Positions 61,627 through 64,000 of a stretch of DNA of 64,000 bases are shown in pieces. The DNA lies in the NCBI GenBank assembly GCA_965657945.1, contig CBFHPW010000006.1, forward strand, positions 34,475 to 98,474, in the 5' to 3' direction. How positions within the stretch are numbered: the first letter of the stretch is position 1; each line of letters starts with the position of its first letter. The DNA comes from CAJJDF01 sp965657945. GTDB taxonomy: Bacteria; Bacteroidota; Bacteroidia; Flavobacteriales_D; CAJJDF01. The position numbers and the translations under genes were made by a program. The notes beneath the pieces are model-generated. The model searched no databases and was not told where the DNA came from. It worked only from the letters and a program-made list of their open reading frames with translations.

Positions 61627-62739
61627 ATGAAACTTATTCTCTCCATGTTTTGTTCTTTCAGTTTTATAATTGGAATTTGCCAAACATCTTACACCTCATT
61701 AAACTACGCCTCTGGAAATTATTCCATACCTATGACAACGGTAGGAAGCGGATTACTCACAGAAAATTTTGATACAACAGGACCCAATATTACCTGGAAC
61801 TATTCCGCATTAGGGATGGATGCAAGCGGCAGTAGGTATACGGTTACTCCATCTAGTTCGGGTTTTCAAGCTCCATTTATTACTCAATGTATTTTAGCTG
61901 GCGGTGGTGTTACTTGCCTCACAAAATGGAATTCACTCACCAATATTGGCATTGTCGATATAGACTCCTTAGATGCATTTGTTTTTACCTTGTATGATGT
62001 AATGACAATGGCAAAAAAAGCTAATAACAAATTGATTGGTAATGTAAAAGGATTGAAAATAAAAGACTCTGCGGGAATATCAATACCTATTGTAGCTGAA
62101 TACTCAAGTCCTGATACCATTCTTAACTTTCCTTTCACATATTTAGATTCTGGCTCTAGTTACGGAGCTTGGGGATTGGATCTCACTAGTATTGGCCAAA
62201 ACATTCAATACAAAGTAACGTACAACAGAAAATGGAAAGCTGAAGGCTGGGGAACTTTAATTACCCCCTATCAAACTCATAACAATGTGCTAAAAGTAAA
62301 AACCACTTTGGACCAAATAGATTCGGTTGTATTTCTGTCAACTCCGTTTGGTCTTCCTCGAAAGATAGTAGAATACACCTGGTATGATGCAACCTTTGGG
62401 CTTCCCGTAATGAAAGCAGAAGGAATTGAAGTATTGGGTTTTACGACTATTAACACTGTGCAATATTACGATACAAGGGTTGTTGGGGTTACTGAGAATG
62501 AGATCGAAAAGTTGGACTTTACTCTTTATCCAAATCCTGCGACAGATGTATTGTACATTACACCAACCATTGAGACAATAATGACTTATGAGATTCTTAA
62601 CTTGGCAGGACAGGCGGTACTTCCAAAAACTACGAATCAATCCCTAAATGTTTCAAATTTAGCGGCAGGAACCTATTTTGTTCGGGCAACGAATAAAGCA
62701 AATGAAACTGTCTATTTTCAAAAATTTATGAAGCAATAA
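61627..62739 (+). CDS. Secreted protein with T9SS type A sorting domain
   Basis: 370 residues from ATG at 61627; an upstream TTG at 61591 overlaps a promoter-like TACTTTTA box and is rejected. Signal peptide (MKLILSMFCSFSFIIGICQ), a beta-rich body of about 270 residues without a known motif, and a type A C-terminal domain from about 298 (FTLYPNPATDVLYI ... VYFQKFMKQ). Confidence 0.85.
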   Translation: MKLILSMFCSFSFIIGICQTSYTSLNYASGNYSIPMTTVGSGLLTENFDTTGPNITWNYSALGMDASGSRYTVTPSSSGFQAPFITQCILAGGGVTCLTKWNSLTNIGIVDIDSLDAFVFTLYDVMTMAKKANNKLIGNVKGLKIKDSAGISIPIVAEYSSPDTILNFPFTYLDSGSSYGAWGLDLTSIGQNIQYKVTYNRKWKAEGWGTLITPYQTHNNVLKVKTTLDQIDSVVFLSTPFGLPRKIVEYTWYDATFGLPVMKAEGIEVLGFTTINTVQYYDTRVVGVTENEIEKLDFTLYPNPATDVLYITPTIETIMTYEILNLAGQAVLPKTTNQSLNVSNLAAGTYFVRATNKANETVYFQKFMKQ

Positions 62740-62783
62740 GTTAAATCCTTCCTAAATAATAAACTTCATCCGATTTCGTTGAT

Positions 62784-62791
62784 TATGTTTG
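62784..62791 (+). promoter_or_regulatory. -7 promoter box of the L,D-transpeptidase-like gene
   Basis: TATGTTTG, 33 bases before the ATG at 62825; no clear TTG partner. Confidence 0.35.
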
Positions 62792-62824
62792 TGATTTCGG
62801 TATCCAACTCCAATTTTTATCTTC

Positions 62825-63595
62825 ATGAAATCTTTTTTTCTACTTTCCTGTATTTTTATTTTTTCTAGTAACACGTTAATAAACAAGGGTGAAATAAGAA
62901 AAGGCGATCGCTTAGACAAACACGATGAATTATTCGTACCGGTTGAAAAAAAGATGATGGCATTCGATTCCTATACAGAATCTCTTTACGATTGTCTACA
63001 AACTCCACAGCTTAATTTCAATATGTTTCAGAAGGGAATGAAAGGTTATTATTCCATGAAAAACAACCAAGAATTGACTGAAGAACGATTCCTTACTCTA
63101 ATTGACTACACAAAACCTAGTAATGAAAAACGTTTTTTTGTAGTTGATTTAGAATTGAAACAAGTAGTCTTCAAAAGTATTATTGCTCATGGAAAAAACT
63201 CTGGCGGACTGTATGCTTCTAAATTTTCAAATGAATCAGAATCGAGAATGAGTAGTATTGGTTTTTTTATAACAGGGGAAATCTATGACGGAAAATACGA
63301 CTATTCGATGAAAATACATGGCAAAGAATACACCAATAACAATGTTTTTGAAAGAGGCGTTGTATTTCATTCTGCAGATTATGCCACAAAAAAATTCTTG
63401 AAAAGCAACGGAAACGTTTTGGGAAGGAGCTTTGGCTGCCCTGCCCTACCTCATCTTCGTTACAAAGAAATTGTTAATACCATATCCAACGGGACTTGCC
63501 TGTACATTTATAGCCATGACAAGTCGCATAACCGAAAATCTCACTATTTAAAAGCGAGAAATTTTGTCGATACTTTTTACTCTGATTTTGAATAA
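62825..63595 (+). CDS. Murein L,D-transpeptidase catalytic-domain family protein (YkuD_2 type)
   Basis: 256 residues with a short signal peptide (MKSFFLLSCIFIFSSNT). The catalytic region reads KRFFVVDLELKQVVFKSIIAHGKNSGG, then FERGVVFHSADYAT and GRSFGCPALPHL, giving the His and the nucleophile Cys of the SxGC motif. Such enzymes form or trim 3-3 peptide cross-links in peptidoglycan or fix lipoproteins. Its 3' end overlaps the convergent gene by 19 bases. Confidence 0.88.
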   Translation: MKSFFLLSCIFIFSSNTLINKGEIRKGDRLDKHDELFVPVEKKMMAFDSYTESLYDCLQTPQLNFNMFQKGMKGYYSMKNNQELTEERFLTLIDYTKPSNEKRFFVVDLELKQVVFKSIIAHGKNSGGLYASKFSNESESRMSSIGFFITGEIYDGKYDYSMKIHGKEYTNNNVFERGVVFHSADYATKKFLKSNGNVLGRSFGCPALPHLRYKEIVNTISNGTCLYIYSHDKSHNRKSHYLKARNFVDTFYSDFE

Positions 63596-64000
63596 AAAAG
63601 AGTTTCAATCGCAGATTTAATTTGTGTTTCTTTGTTATAAATATCCCTGTAAAACCTCATTTTTCCCTCCGGAGTTCCTTCACAACAAAAATACCTCAAC
63701 GAAACTGTTAGAGGATAATCCAAATTTATTCTTTTTTGTTGGCCTGAATTAACTAAATTCTCAACTGAATCTTGAGTAAAGTTGTCATCTTTACTAGAAA
63801 TGAGGTAAGTCGCTAATTCAAGCGGGTTTTCCAACCTCACACAACCGTGACTATAAGCTCTAACGTCATTTTTAAATAAACTTTTGGAAGGAGTATCGTG
63901 CATGTAAATGCTATGTTTATTGGTAAAAATAAACTTCACTTTACCCAATGCGGTACCTCCACTTCTGGTTTGCGAAATGCGATAATTGAAAGAGGTGGCA
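63577..64000 (-). CDS. L,D-transpeptidase (YkuD family), N-terminus beyond window
   Basis: The frame is open to the right edge; about 140 C-terminal residues are visible. FNYRISQTRSGGTALGKVKF, YMHDTPSKSLF and the catalytic AYSHGCVRLENP (SHGC with nucleophile Cys) are diagnostic of YkuD domains of the YcbB/LdtD type. No start codon lies in the window; an apparent TTG at 63948 is internal. It overlaps the convergent YkuD_2-type gene by 19 bases, so two cell-wall cross-linking enzymes face each other here. Confidence 0.92.
   Translation of the reverse strand, partial: ATSFNYRISQTRSGGTALGKVKFIFTNKHSIYMHDTPSKSLFKNDVRAYSHGCVRLENPLELATYLISSKDDNFTQDSVENLVNSGQQKRINLDYPLTVSLRYFCCEGTPEGKMRFYRDIYNKETQIKSAIETLFYSKSE

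Overview
The window is chromosomal DNA from an AT-rich member of the Bacteroidota, most likely of the order Flavobacteriales (Crocinitomicaceae/Cryomorphaceae-like). Evidence: five proteins carry type IX secretion (T9SS) C-terminal sorting domains (three type A, two type B); many genes have the Bacteroidota vegetative promoter (TTG, a gap of about 18-21 bases, then TAnnTTTG); rpoC is followed by a DUF3467 gene; and Bacteroidota-restricted families (DUF3276, solo PASTA protein, SusC-like receptor) are present. No prophage, insertion sequence, CRISPR array or defence island is visible. This is core chromosome with scattered accessory genes.

Layout. 1-3.9 kb: an edge-truncated nitroreductase, an outer-membrane barrel, a PEGA/thrombospondin-3 lipoprotein, and a membrane-tethered winged-helix regulator divergent from a secreted protein, with a tandem decamer repeat between them. 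3.9-6.4 kb: pckA, DUF423, DUF3467. 6.5-19.7 kb (minus strand): the transcription/translation block read as tRNA-Thr, tRNA-Tyr, tRNA-Gly, tRNA-Thr, tuf, tRNA-Trp, secE, nusG, rplK, rplA, rplJ, rplL, rpoB, rpoC. 19.8-23.2 kb: hpf, xerC, dnaK. 23.4-30.5 kb: heptose kinase, glycosyltransferase, two lipoproteins, and a PASTA / T9SS-cargo / RluD cluster. 30.6-38.9 kb: symporter, methyltransferase, ZIP transporter, an unknown protein, a MOCOS-like PLP enzyme, a decayed pfkA fragment, ruvX, def, a solute-binding protein and a DUF3276 gene. 39-46.7 kb (plus): TonB receptor, TonB-like transducer, T9SS protein, O-methyltransferase, GT-C glycosyltransferase, ArsM. 46.8-53.2 kb (minus): rarA, two tandem LpxL-like acyltransferases, and thrS-infC-rpmI-rplT. 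53.3-64 kb: two divergent T9SS type B giants, mtaB, lgt, a T9SS type A protein and two convergent L,D-transpeptidases.

Main points of interest: (i) a sigma-54-like promoter with two TGTC/GACA dyads upstream of dnaK; (ii) a perfect tandem 10-mer between the membrane OmpR-type regulator and its divergent neighbour; (iii) infC, whose conserved N-terminus is only read if translation starts at a non-AUG codon (ATA best); (iv) a pfkA remnant with a 4-base slippage deletion; (v) an rplL-rpoB attenuator-like hairpin; (vi) a perfect 19-base palindrome at the DUF3276 promoter. I found no convincing wholly new multi-gene system. The strongest candidates for new biology are regulatory.

The only gene-free stretch over 300 bases is 36028-36473, which holds the pfkA remnant. 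The 254 bases at 21063-21316 hold the dnaK terminator and otherwise only AT-rich sequence.
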